From positions 38,397,501 through 38,461,500 of the forward strand of contig NC_068558.1 in assembly GCF_022201045.2 (NCBI RefSeq): DNA of 64,000 bases, written 5' to 3'. A program made the translations under genes and the position numbers. Origin of the DNA: Citrus sinensis. Lineage: Eukaryota > Streptophyta > Magnoliopsida > Sapindales > Rutaceae. A model generated the notes under the pieces. That model worked only from the letters and a program-made list of their open reading frames with translations, had not been told where the DNA came from and ran no database searches. Each line of letters starts with the position of its first letter. Position 1 is the first letter of the stretch. Shown one piece after another: positions 23,081 through 33,964 of this stretch.

Positions 23081-23832
23081 TAGGGCTGTTCGCGGATCGA
23101 ATTTTGCAGATTGGATATTAATCCATATCCGATCCACGATTTTACAGATTAAAAATTTTCAATCCAATGTAATCCATGAATTTGTGAAATTCAATTCAAA
23201 TCTAATCCATACGTTTGTGAATCAGATGCGGATTTGACCTAATCCATAACTAATCCATCATTTTGTGGATTGGTTTGCAGACTAAAAATTTTTAATTCTG
23301 TCCAATCGACGAACAAACTAAATAAGAAAATTAATATAAAAATAATTTTACTACCGATCAAATTTAAAATTAAATAAGATTTAAATTAATTAATTTTTTA
23401 AATAAAGCTAGAAAATACATTTGAAGTTTCAAAATATAACACATCAAAAAGGAAAAAATCCCATTTGTTTAGACCAGTACATGAAAATTAATTGTTTAGG
23501 AAGCTATATTTGTTTATTTAATTATTTTTTATTTTATATATTATCCGATAAGATATAATATAGTGTTAATGTAACTATATTTTAACTTATTTATTTACTA
23601 GTAAGTAAGTAGTAATGTCATATTTACAAGTTTTTTTAAGTAAATAAATACTTTTATTTTTTTGTGGATTCATGGATTTTAGCGGATTTACAGAAGTAAA
23701 TCCATATCCAATCCACCAATTGCAGATTATCAAATTTTCAATGAAATCCAATCCACGGATCGAATATTTACGAATCAGATTTCTACGGATCAAATGGATT
23801 AAGCGAATTAGATTAGATTCTAAACACCCCTA
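23081..23832. mobile_element. hAT-type MITE with 8-bp target duplication CAATATTT
   Basis: The ends are TAGGGCTGTT on the left and AACACCCCTA on the right (TAGGGGTGTT on the other strand). They are flanked by CAATATTT at 23073-23080 and CAATATTT at 23833-23840. An 8-bp duplication with TAGGG/CAGGG-type ends is diagnostic of hAT elements. The 752-bp body has no ORF. Its arms are rich in GGATT and AATCC (for example AATCCATATCCGATCCA on the left and AATCCATATCCAATCCA on the right), so transcripts could fold extensively. Confidence 0.85.
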
Positions 23833-23849
23833 CAATATTTTTTTTAAAA

Positions 23850-24266
23850 AAATCTCCATGGTGGGGCTTTTTGTGCTAAAAGACGTTTAAAAGTGAGAGT
23901 TTGTTGGAGCCCTTTTTCTGAATGGAAATAATGCTAAAATAGAGTTTTTTGGAGTCCTTTTGTTAAATTACTTAAACAATCTTCATATAAAATAAGTTGG
24001 ATTGAATTTAAAGTTCAAATTCGTTGAAAATTTCTAACATCAAAAAGTGCTGGCGGCCGTTGAAAGGCATACAATGTTTTAAATTCAATCAATAATAATT
24101 ATATGATTCGTACGTTTGTATAGCGTTATTAAGTTGTATAAAAATATTTGTTGCCGTATCACATTACTCCTCTATTTAAACTAAGCACCAGTGACACTCT
24201 CTCTAGTCTCTACGTTCCCAAGAGCTAAAAATTTTCTTTCAAAATTGAGCAAACCCAACAGACGAA
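23850..24266 (+). promoter_or_regulatory. Promoter and leader of BAHD copy B
   Basis: The shared BAHD upstream block begins at about 23860. A TATTTAAA box lies at about 24173-24180, about 90 bases before the ATG, followed by a leader (AATTGAGCAAACCCAACAGACGA) nearly identical to that of copy C. Confidence 0.65.
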
Positions 24267-25658
24267 ATGCAGCTTGATATCATCTCCAAGAATATTATCA
24301 AACCATCTTCTCCAACTCCTCTGCACCTAAAAACTCACAAGCTGTCCCTTCTTGATCAATTAGCTCCCAATAATTACACCTCATTGCTTTTGTTTTACGA
24401 TGGCCCATCAAGATTTGATGATAAAACTAGTGCTAGTACTATTAACGATTATCATCACCTCAAAAGCTCTCTGTCCAAAACACTAACCCTTTACTACCCT
24501 TTTGCGGGAAAAGTACTCAAAGATAATTATGTCGTTGATTGTGACGATTCTGGCGTCCCTTTCGTCGAAGCCCGAGTACCCAGCAGTATTAGCATGTCCG
24601 AAGTTCTTAAAAATCCGGAGATGAACACACTGCAACAATTGCTTCCATTCAATCCCAACAAAAAGTACTTAAGTAGTACTGATGATGTCAACATGGCTAT
24701 CCAAATCAATCACTTTGCTTGCGGAGGTGTGGCAATAGGCTTTAATTTCAGGCATATTGTAGCTGATGCAACAGCATCCATCGGTTTTATTAAAAACTGG
24801 GCTAAACTTAATTCCAGTGATGATAATTCCATTATTAATTATAAGCATGTTGTTGTTGATTGCACGGATACCTTCCCACGAAACAAAGAGATTCCAAGTT
24901 ACGCGAGGAGGATCAACGAATGGCAACGTGCGCCAGAATGTGTGACAAAAAGGTTTGTGTTTGATGGTTGTAAGGTAGCTGCTCTAAAAAGAGAAATGAT
25001 AGTGAAAATGAAGCAAGTTTGAATCATCAATATAGTCCATCACGATTTGAGGCTGTTTGTGGGCTTATCTGGGGTGCCTTGATAGCTATTGATAGAGAGA
25101 AATATTGATTCTACTTCTACTATAGAGTCAATACCAGTGAATTTACGGAATCGAATGAATCAACCGCTACCAGAAGATTGTATTGGGAACCTCTTTCATT
25201 CGGTTACATGCGCAGCAAATAACGAAGCAGGTGACGGTCATTGTGATAAGAGTACTTTAGCAAGAAATGTTCATGAATCTAAAAAGATGGTGGGTGGTGA
25301 TTTTGTGAGAAAAGTTTATCAAGATGGTGGTGTTGTTTTTGTGAATCAGTATAAGGAAGCAGTTGAAGAGCTTCTAAAGGATGGTACTAATAATGATACT
25401 ACTAATAGTGTTAGGTTGTTTGGTTTCAGTGGTCCAATGGGACTTCAATTTTATGAAATTGATTTTGGATGGGGAAAGCCAGTGTGGGTTACCAGTGCCA
25501 TGAGAATGCATAATACCGCCATGCTTTTAGATACACGTGATGGTAAAGGCGTAGAAGCTTGGGTAGGGTTGCCTATCAACGACATGCCCAAACTTGAACA
25601 AGATCCTGGCATCCTTACTTATGCTTCTTTCACTCCAAGCCCTAGGAGCAGGATTTGA
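24267..25658 (+). pseudogene. BAHD acyltransferase copy B, two compensating frame shifts and internal stop
   Basis: The gene is collinear with copies A and C. The first frame runs 24267-25022 and ends in TGA; the rest is in frame from about 25105 to 25658. Compared with copy A, two bases are gained at about 25003-25015 and two are lost at about 25102 (GAGAGAAATATT here, GAGAGAAAAATATT in A). The original frame is therefore restored, but about 30 codons between are shifted and start with a stop. Those codons cover the conserved RPSRFEAVCGLIWGAL region. The catalytic motif reads HIVADA from residue 163, with Ala for the usual Gly, and DFGWG is kept. It is probably a recent pseudogene; an assembly or sequencing error would be the alternative. 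Confidence 0.85.
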
Positions 25659-26140
25659 ATCCTCTTCTCCCAAAAGGATAATAAATTCTTCTGTATGTTT
25701 GTTACATATATAATCAATCAATAAAATCATGACGTGTGCATCTTTCTCTGTGTGTCTGTTATGATGGTATTAGCGGTTGTATAAGTATTCTTTCATATGA
25801 ATTTCAAAATGCTAAGTGTATGTGTTTATTATTAAAGTATTGTGACGTCAATTTACGACAATTAAAATAAAAGTATGCGGTGCGCAAAAATGAATGACAC
25901 ACATTCTTTTAATTTTATATCATCTAATTATAATGTACGAAAATCTTAATTAATTGATTAAAATTCAATTGAAGTATATAATCCATCCAAAATATGATAT
26001 AATTAATTATATATTGTAATAATATTGATAAAATTCTACTGTCGTTTAAGAAGGATACGCAATAGAGTTATGATTGATGAAAGTATGATTAAAAACTTGA
26101 TGGTTCAATTAGCACTGTTATAGCGGGTCCAGTTATGTTG
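25659..26140. other. 3' flank of BAHD copy B
   Basis: AT-rich sequence with no gene seen. It contains a repeat of the 22445 segment at about 26069-26101. Confidence 0.4.
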
Positions 26141-26720
26141 TTCCTGTTGTAATATAAATTTCATTAAGCTCCTTATAATCCTTTCTATTTACAGTTTATT
26201 TATAAGTATCAGGTTAATGTTTTCCTACATCCGCTACTATACTTTATTTAGTACCTTGTACTCTTCCACATTTACAATTTTTTTTAATCCTCCATTGCAC
26301 CTATACACCATATCCTAATTTTGTATTTTAATATCACTAAAACTCAAGCCATGATTTATGAACTTCTTTTTGTACTTTGAACTGGATATTTGAAGTCTGT
26401 TTCTAAGCAGTGTTAGAATAAAAGAAGAGATGACATTACAACTTCGATGATTGCATTTTTTTGTCGTGGCATGTGAAAACCAGCAAAAATCTGAATACAT
26501 ACCACACCAGATATAATACTATGAATTTTTTAATACTTTTTAATACAATGCATTACAATCTATGCAATGGGGTGCACTAAGTACCAGCAAGGGTAATTGA
26601 ATTAAACAATAAAAAAACTAATATCATGAAAAGAATAAGATATTGTTGATATCTAGCTCATAAGCAATGTATTTCACGATGGACCCAATCTGTTATACTG
26701 AGGCAACCACTATGGGTTCA

Positions 26721-27118
26721 ATTCACATTAAATTCTTGGCTCAGCCCACTTGGAGTCCTTGGCTCATAAGAGAATGCCTCATGAGACAAGCTAGTGGAAA
26801 CTAGTCATTCTAAAATAATAATAATAAAATTAGTTTAAACCACTAAATCCTAAATTACAAACATACATTGTTGATTCACATGCATCAACTGTTTATTTAT
26901 GTAGTTTGGAAGGTACAGATTCACCAAAGTGAAGTTCAATTCACATTGAATTCTTGGCTAAACCCACTTGGAGTCCTTGGCTCATAAGGGAATACCTCAT
27001 GAGACAAGCTAGTGGAAACTAGTCATTCTAAAATAATAAAAAAAAAAAAAGTTTAAAACAATAAATCCTAAATCACAAACATACATTGTTGATTCATATG
27101 CATCAACTGTTTATTTAT
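26721..27118. repeat. Direct repeat pair, 180 bp each, 218-bp offset
   Basis: Copies at 26721-26900 and 26939-27118 share CCCACTTGGAGTCCTTGG, GAGACAAGCTAGTGGAAACT and ACATACATTGTTGATTCA. The 38-base spacer between them contains TCACCAAAGTGAAG. Confidence 0.8.
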
Positions 27119-27248
27119 TATGAATAAAATATCAAAGCGTTAATAGATAATTATTGTCTAAAAAGACTCACTTTGGCGAATATATATCACAATTGAATTC
27201 ATATGGTTGACAATGTGAAATTTATACATATTAAATGTATGGACAAAG

Positions 27249-27414
27249 CATGCATTTGTATTTAATATAAAAGCATGCATTATAATTAATGTAAAAACAT
27301 GCATTGATATTTAATGTAAAAACATGCATTAAAATTAATGTTAAGCATGCATTTATATTTACAACAAAGCATGCACTAGAATTAATGAAAATGAAAAAAT
27401 GAAGCCTATAAATA
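27249..27414 (+). promoter_or_regulatory. Promoter-like stretch: six CATGCA (RY-type) motifs plus TATA box
   Basis: CATGCA occurs at 27249, 27274, 27298, 27323, 27346 and 27370, spaced 23-25 bases. A good TATA box (TATAAATA) follows at 27407-27414. CATGCA is the core of the RY element bound by plant B3 factors such as ABI3, FUS3 and LEC2. Downstream there is no ORF, only purine-rich degenerate repeats, so this may be the U3/R part of a solo LTR. Confidence 0.55.
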
Positions 27415-27499
27415 GCAAGTTTCACCCTTCATTCAAGCATCCATTATGTTAGCTAAGAAATCCAAGAGAGAGTTAAAAGTGAGTTAAGAGCATTTCTAA

Positions 27500-27720
27500 A
27501 ACAAATTTCAAGAAAACATTTTCAGCATTCGTCTAAAAGTAATTTTCGAGAAAAACATTTTTACAATCTCTTCCAAAAATAATTTATGAGAAAATAATTT
27601 TAGTATTCTCCCAAAAATAATTTGAGGGAAAATATTTTCAATGTTCTCATAAAAATGTTTGCGAGAGAAAATTTCCAGATCCAATTCAAGAAACATTTTC
27701 TAAAACAAATTCCAAAAACA
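27500..27720. repeat. Degenerate ~50-bp tandem repeats
   Basis: Blocks of the type AAAATAATTT, then GAGAAAATATTTT, then TTCTC repeat four or five times. A minus-strand frame through them is a by-product. Confidence 0.5.
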
Positions 27721-28462
27721 TTTCCATATTCATTTTCTAAAACTATTCCATTTTCTCACGTTTTTCCTAATTACATTTCCTAGGCTATAACAATCCTAGG
27801 AAATTAATATTATGCTATCGGCTCTCCATTATTTACTGGTATATTCTGCTCCCACATTACTATTTAGAGCACGTGCCATTATCGTTTAAGTTGGAATCCG
27901 TTATTCAACAAAACAGTAACCATAATAAAAGTTGCAGCTAGAGCTTATTTAGGCCATATTAATGCCTAAATACATTTTTGAACTTTACTATCCAAATCAC
28001 ACAATAGAATTAGGTAGATCACATGCCACTAAGCTCGAATTTCTAATTAAGCCCAACTTTAATTTAACTAAGAATGTGGCCTTGTGAAATTCTTGCCCCA
28101 AACAGATATATATTTATTACAATAACTCCTCATACTAATAATGTGTTATCGATGTAAGTAAAAAGTGCCTTAATACCTGAAAATTTGTAAATAAAAAAGA
28201 GTGTAAGATGTTAACTAATATTTAAAAGTGGATATATAATAAAAAATAATCCTAGTACTTATAAATTAAATGTAAATATGAAATTAAATCAGGTTCAAAT
28301 TGAAATTAAACAATTGCACAGCCACAAAAGACAAAAGAGAGTGTATGGTGCAATTTGGTTAACATAGTTTTGTCTGTCTTAGGGATATGGAAGAGTATAA
28401 GGTACTAAACACTTGAAAATAAATTATAAATATAAAGGATTATAAGGAGTAAATGAAATTTT

Positions 28463-28590
28463 ACATAGTCCCTTCTAGCTGGAAGCAAGACGGTGGGGAC
28501 CAAATGAAACTTTGTACAATTTATACGTTCGCGATGATGTAATTAGCTACTTCCATTGTTGGAGTCGCCGTCGTTTGAGGGACTATGTAT
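28463..28590. mobile_element. Possible small MITE, ~125 bp
   Basis: ACATAGTCCCT at about 28464 and AGGGACTATGT at about 28579 are perfect 11-bp inverted repeats bounding about 125 bp. The left one overlaps the right inverted repeat of the preceding block. Confidence 0.4.
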
Positions 28591-30480
28591 AATTTATTTT
28601 GTGCCAAAGAATTTTACTTCAGAGATATTACAAACAGTTAAGAACTGGGGAGCTGAGGCAACGTGTCATAAGAGAAATTCCTTCAACTATCAAGACGCTT
28701 CGTTTTTTCCATAAGAATAGTTTGTGTAACTAAAGATACAGGGCACAAAACTATAAAAAATGATACGTTTATGCTGCTTGACAAGAAATTAATATGCCAA
28801 TTTCATATTTTTATAAAAAAAAAAATTATTTGATTCAACGAGATATTGTACATGTACATTTTTATATGTATAAATAAATTTCATCCTACATTATGTACAT
28901 TTTAGTCATTTATTTTTTACAACAGTTTAACAATAAGATTTACCAAACACGCATAACTGCTTTCAAAATTCACAATACTTTTGAAAATAAAATTTACCAA
29001 ACACTTAACTGATTCTTTTCATAGCTAATTATTTCTACAGTACAGCTAACAACAATTATTTTAAAAACTGCAGCATTACCAAACTGGCCCTTAATCTCAT
29101 CATATACGTTAACTAAAACTTACAGATTATGTCATTATGGTCCCCCAAATAAAATTTTTTGCCAATCATAAATTTAAAAAATTTGGGACCAGCTTCATTT
29201 TCAAAGTGATGAAAGCTCAGCTACAAAACTCGATGAAATTAAAAATTATATATATTTGGCGATCAGAGGAGCTTAATCTCAATTATGAATTAAGGACATT
29301 TTCAAGCCAAAATCCCTTTCATAGCAATCAATTATTTGTAATTTTAAAATTATTTTGAACACTTTTATTTTAATGAAAATTTTGTATTATTAAAATATCC
29401 ATAATTTAATTTATTGTGATGGACAAATTTATGTACCAATTCAAAATACATTAATACACATGACCTGATGACAAAAATTGAAATGCGCGCCGTTGTTTTT
29501 TATAATTCATTGGGCATGCGCTGATTCATCTTTTAGGTTTATCAAATCGCCAATCTTTTTCATTATTTTATTTAAGAAAAAGCAAAGGTGGGATGATAAT
29601 TTACTTTTTTATACTAAATCTAAGATATACATTTGCTGACAAAGGGCCTTTTAGTTAAAGAAAAAAAAAAAAGTGGGTCTGATTGATTTAAGATTTGAAA
29701 ACTATTTTATGAAATTAGAATATGATCAAAAAATTTGCATTACATTCTAGAATTTAACACTTTTAATATTTGAGAAGTGTATTCAAATTGTAAAAATTGT
29801 AAAATCATGTTATATATATGAATATATATTAAAAAAAATAAACACATGTTTGGTTAAACCTATTTTCATAATAAGTTTTTATTGTGTTGGTTACTTGAAA
29901 TCAAATGTCAGTATAAATTATTAATAAAGAAAATAATGGCAATAAAATTTTGTTTTCAGGTCTTACTAGTAATCTTATTAAATCCTATTAATGAAGGTCA
30001 AACTAGTAACAAATATAAATAAGATAAAAATATAAATATGGGTTAGATAACAATAACAAAATAATTGGACTCATTTATTTTTATACTAGATCTAAGATTC
30101 ACAGTTGTTGATCAGCTACTTCTAATTAAAAGAAAAAAAAAGATATATAGGAATTTATATTCAATGTGGAGCTAAACTTTATCTTGAGCTTTATATAATA
30201 TTGTGATTGGTAGTTATTCAATAAGAAATGACATGTAATTAATTATTAATGATATATTATAAATCCACCTATGATAGAAGATTATAAAAAACTCAACATT
30301 GCTCCTTAATTTATTTATACTATCCAGTGTTGTTGAAATATAAGAGTTTTCAATGCATGATCATTTTCTATCTATTTGTTATTTTCATTTTTAATAACGC
30401 CAAGGATCCCGATATTTGAATCGCATTTATATTTCAATAGATAAGTGACAAATATAATTATAAAAAATAATAAAATTTAA
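28591..30480. other. AT-rich intergenic DNA with dispersed-module copies
   Basis: No gene is seen. Module copies lie at about 29612 (AAATCTAAGATATACATTTG) and about 30088 (TAGATCTAAGATTCACAGTT). They match 49203-51000, which supports shared ancestry by duplication. Confidence 0.5.
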
Positions 30481-31400
30481 ATATTAGATCGAACGGGTGG
30501 GGTTTTCGTGCTAAATGAAGTTATTCTCCTATTCTTCTCTTTTGAATGAATGCAAATAATGACAGAACAGTTTTTGTTAAATTACTTAAATAACATTCAT
30601 ATAAAATAAAATGGTTTGAGTTTGAAGTTGAAATCCGTTTGCAATTTTCTAACATCAAAAAATGCTCCGGGCCGCTTAAAAGCATGCCATGTTTTAAATT
30701 CAATCAATAAATAATAGGTTGAGGCTTTTTGGCGGCAGAATACTCTTATTTTAATAAAATATTTTATTATAATATATATAAAAACTGTCTTACAAATTCT
30801 TACAAACTAGTATAATATAATTATTTTAAACATTCACATAAAACATTCATTATTTAATATATAATTCTCCTGCCGTAAACACTAAAAATTTTACTGCCAA
30901 TCTCTTAAATAATATTTAACTAAATAAGAATTAAATTAATAATTTAATATATTTTGAACATATTTTTGCCTTTTGATTTTTTTGAAAAGTTTTTTTTTGT
31001 AATCTTCTCTTTTTTTCTTTTTTCTTTTTTTTTTGGTCTACCTCTTCTTCTACTTTTGTCTTTTTTTTTTTAAATTTTAAAGAGTGTAAAAAAACTAAAT
31101 TCTTTTGGCATGTTAAAAATTGTAAAAAATAAAAATAAAAATTAATTTTTTAATTCAGTACATGAAGTAAATTGATTTATTTAGTTAGGAGAGCCCAAAA
31201 CCCATACACAAGTTTAATAATTCTCTCACTAACGACGTGAGATATTAGTTTATACAAAAATATAAATTTATATATAAATATTTGCCGCTGCATCACATTA
31301 ATCTTCTATCTAGACTGAGCAACAATCAGGCACTCTCTCTACTCTACGTATGTAAAAGACAATATAATTCTTTCAAAATTGAGCAAAGCCAACAGACGAA
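30481..31400 (+). promoter_or_regulatory. Upstream block and promoter of BAHD copy C
   Basis: The block from about 30490 (GGTGGGGTTTTCGTGC, then AACATCAAAAAATGCTC) matches those upstream of copy B and near 51460. It is interrupted at about 30717-31260 by AT-rich and poly-T sequence not present in the other copies. The last 110 bases (CATCACATTAATCTTC, then ATTGAGCAAAGCC) are the conserved promoter and leader. Confidence 0.55.
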
Positions 31401-32747
31401 ATGCAGCTCCGTATCATCTCCAAGAAAATTATCAAACCATCTTCTCCAACTCCTCTGCACTTAAAAACCCACAAGCTGTCCCTTCTCGATCAACTTGCTC
31501 CAGATATTTACACCTCATTGCTTTTCTTTTACAATGGCCCATCAAGAGTCTATGACGAAACCAACACTAGTACGAATAACGTTTATCATCGCCTCCAAAG
31601 CTCTCTGTCCAAAACATTAAACCTTTACTACCCTTTTGCAGGAAAACTACTCCAAGATAATTATGTTGTTGATTGCGACGATTCTGGCATCCCTTTCGTT
31701 GAAACCCGAGGACCCAGCAGTATTAGCATGTCCGAAGTTCTTAAAAATCCGGAGATGAACACACTGCAACAATTGCTTCCATTCAATCCCAACAAAAAGT
31801 ACTTAAGTAGTACTGATGATGTCAACGCGGCCGTCCAAATCAATCATTTTGATTGCGGAGGTGTGGCAATAGGCCTTAATTTCAGGCATATTGTAGCTGA
31901 TGGAGCAGCATCGGTCGGTTTTATCCAGAACTGGGCCAAACTTCATTCCAGTGATGATAATTCCATTATTAATTATAAGCATACTGTGGTTGACTGCACG
32001 GATACCTTCCCACCAAACCAAGAGATTTCGAGTTACGCGAGGAGGATCAACGAATGGCAACGTGCACCAGAATGCGTGACAAAAAGGTTTGTGTTTGATG
32101 GTGGTAAGGTAGCTGCTCTTAGAGGAGAAATAATTAAAAAAGACGCAAGCTTGAGTTTGAATCAATATCGCCCGACAAGGTTTGAGGCTGTGAGTGGGCT
32201 TATCTGGGATGCTTTGATAGCTATGGATAGAGAAGAAAATGTTGGTTCTACTTGTATAGCATCGGTGCCTGTGAATCTTCGAAATCGAATGAATCCACCG
32301 TTACCAGAAGATTGTATTGGGAACCTCTATCATGCGGTGACATGCACAGCAAATAAGACTTCGGCAAGAAACATTAATCAATTTACAAAGATGGTCAGTG
32401 ATGATTTTGTGAGGAAAGTTTATCAAGATGGTGGTATTGTTTTTGTTAATCAGTATAAAGAAGCTGTTGAAGAGATTATGAAGGGTGATAATGGTGTGAG
32501 GCTGTTTGGTTTCACTGGTGTGATTGGACTTCCATTTTATGAACCTGATTTTGGATGGGGAAAGCCTGTATGGTCTACCACGGCCATGAGTCTCAATAAT
32601 ATTGCAGTTCTATTAGGTACACGTGATGGTAAGGGAGTAGAAGCTTGGGTGGGATTGCCTATTAATGACATGCCCAAATTTGAACAAGATCCTGGTATCC
32701 TCACCTATGCCTCTTTCATTCCAAGCCGTGGAGCAGGATTTGATTGA
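31401..32747 (+). CDS. BAHD acyltransferase, vinorine synthase-like (copy C, intact)
   Basis: This intact, intronless 448-residue enzyme is of the same clade as copy A and close to copy B. It should transfer an acyl group from acyl-CoA to a specialised metabolite in the cytosol; substrates are unknown. The N terminus is KPSSPTPLHLKTHKLSLLDQ. The catalytic HXXXD is HIVAD at residues 163-167, and DFGWG is at 383-387. Compared with copy A it lacks an Asn/Thr-rich insertion near residue 390 and a His-Asp-rich one before TKYA, which accounts for its shorter length. The promoter and 5' leader are nearly identical to those of copy B and the stub at 20958, so B, C and the stub come from one duplicated unit. 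Confidence 0.94.
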   Translation: MQLRIISKKIIKPSSPTPLHLKTHKLSLLDQLAPDIYTSLLFFYNGPSRVYDETNTSTNNVYHRLQSSLSKTLNLYYPFAGKLLQDNYVVDCDDSGIPFVETRGPSSISMSEVLKNPEMNTLQQLLPFNPNKKYLSSTDDVNAAVQINHFDCGGVAIGLNFRHIVADGAASVGFIQNWAKLHSSDDNSIINYKHTVVDCTDTFPPNQEISSYARRINEWQRAPECVTKRFVFDGGKVAALRGEIIKKDASLSLNQYRPTRFEAVSGLIWDALIAMDREENVGSTCIASVPVNLRNRMNPPLPEDCIGNLYHAVTCTANKTSARNINQFTKMVSDDFVRKVYQDGGIVFVNQYKEAVEEIMKGDNGVRLFGFTGVIGLPFYEPDFGWGKPVWSTTAMSLNNIAVLLGTRDGKGVEAWVGLPINDMPKFEQDPGILTYASFIPSRGAGFD

Positions 32748-33231
32748 ACCATCTCCCAAATGAGAAAAATCTTTCTCCACATCTATTGTACTCACAATCA
32801 ACCAATAAAATATCATGAACTACATCATGACATGGATGGATACCTTTTCGTGTATTTCGCTAATGTGTTATGATTACAGTGGACTGTTTTCGATTGTAAT
32901 GGATAATTGTATTGTATTGTGTTAAGCTCCTCACGTACACAATAGGTAATATTAAGCGGTATTATGGAAACTCTAGGGGGTAAGTCGTAAAAATGTTATA
33001 TTTTTATTTTTTATAATCCTGCAATACGGCCGTTGGAATTCTTCTAATGTAGCTAGGATTCCTGGTAGAAACAGAAGCTTTTAGTGTAAGCATTAAAAGT
33101 ATATGAAGATAGGACAAACATAAATCCCTATGCTGCATAAAATTTTTGATATGGAGAAGGAAAGGTGAATTATGTTGTTCAAAATCTGTTGCATTGTTTC
33201 GAAAACCTCATGTTGAATGATGCTTTTCGTT
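32748..33231. other. 3' flank of BAHD copy C
   Basis: AT-rich with no gene seen. The end of this stretch is the target of the copia insertion. Any 5' part of the Pumilio pseudogene would lie here, but I could not recognise coding sequence. Confidence 0.4.
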
Positions 33232-33236
33232 GCTGA

Positions 33237-33941
33237 TGTAAGAGAGATTGTAACATTTTTCAAGTTTTATGGTTTGATAATCTGGACGAAAACGGTTTTC
33301 CGTTTCTTGAGCAAACGGCTAACTCTTTAAGTCCAGAGAGCATGTTTGCTGTTAAGGATAAAACGGCTCATCGTTATTGAGACAACGGCTAACCGTTTAA
33401 CTCCAGAGAGCATGTTTTATGTTCTAGAGAAAACGGCTCACCGTTATTGAGAAAATGGCTCACCGTTTATTTACAGGGAGCAACGTATTTGACATTCTGG
33501 AATAAAACGGCTCACCGTTTATTAAGAAAACGGCTAACCGTTTATTTCCAAAAAGGCGTCAATTGAAAAAACGGTTAGCAAGAATGAAAATTTCAATTGT
33601 CAATCGATGCAAATTCAAACCAAAAGAGTGTCTTCGAAGAAGTACCATTTCTAATGGTTGTATTCTATCAAATAAACCTCTTCTTCATTAAAAAAAGACA
33701 CACAATTAGATTGATTATCAGATTTTGCAGGTTTCATATATGTTCTGGAAATACAATCTTTTTTGCTAGAGTTTGTATTCAGGATTTGATATATCTTGGG
33801 GGTAATTCGCCAAGAAAAACTCTATAGCAAATCAAGATTGGTGAGGGCAAATAAAACCTTAAAGGAAAGTGTGCAAACACGTCTCAAATCCTAAGAAACT
33901 TTCTTTGTTCTTTGCCTCCATATTCTTATTATTCTCTAACA
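33237..33941 (+). repeat. 5' LTR of the copia element (705 bp)
   Basis: U3 contains at least 14 AACGG or CCGTT motifs between about 33288 and 33575, many arranged as AACGGCTAACCGTT-type dyads. A CTATAGCAA TATA-like site lies at about 33822. Its 3' part contains AAATAAAACCTTAAAG at 33849-33864, perfectly complementary to the leader just after the LTR. Confidence 0.93.
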
Positions 33942-33943
33942 AT

Positions 33944-33959
33944 CTTTAAGGTTTTATTT
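33944..33959 (+). other. Candidate self-priming site of the copia element
   Basis: CTTTAAGGTTTTATTT starts two bases after the LTR end, where the primer-binding site should be. It is the exact reverse complement of 16 bases within the LTR (33849-33864). No TGG tRNA-type site is present in the first 20 bases after the LTR. In the yeast element Tf1, a short 5' transcript segment folds back onto the equivalent site to prime reverse transcription. Confidence 0.55.
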
Positions 33960-33964
33960 TCTAA

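Larger units (their letters stand above)
26141..28485. mobile_element. Unclassified repeat region bounded by ~130-bp inverted repeats
   Basis: The sequence at 26141-26290 (AATTTCATTAAGCTCCTTATAATCC, then GTACCTTGTACTCTTCCA) returns in reverse complement at about 28375-28485 (AGTATAAGGTAC, then GGATTATAAGGAGTAAATGAAATT). The block between holds a 180-bp direct repeat pair, a CATGCA array with a TATA box and a stretch of about 50-bp degenerate repeats. It has no ORF. It could be one composite element or two copies of a repeat in opposite orientation flanking a solo LTR. Boundaries are approximate. Confidence 0.45.

Noticed and set aside
31020..31080. Poly-pyrimidine tract as a possible branch or regulatory site
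   Set aside because: Simple T-rich low complexity inside an insertion-like segment. Nothing else supports a function.
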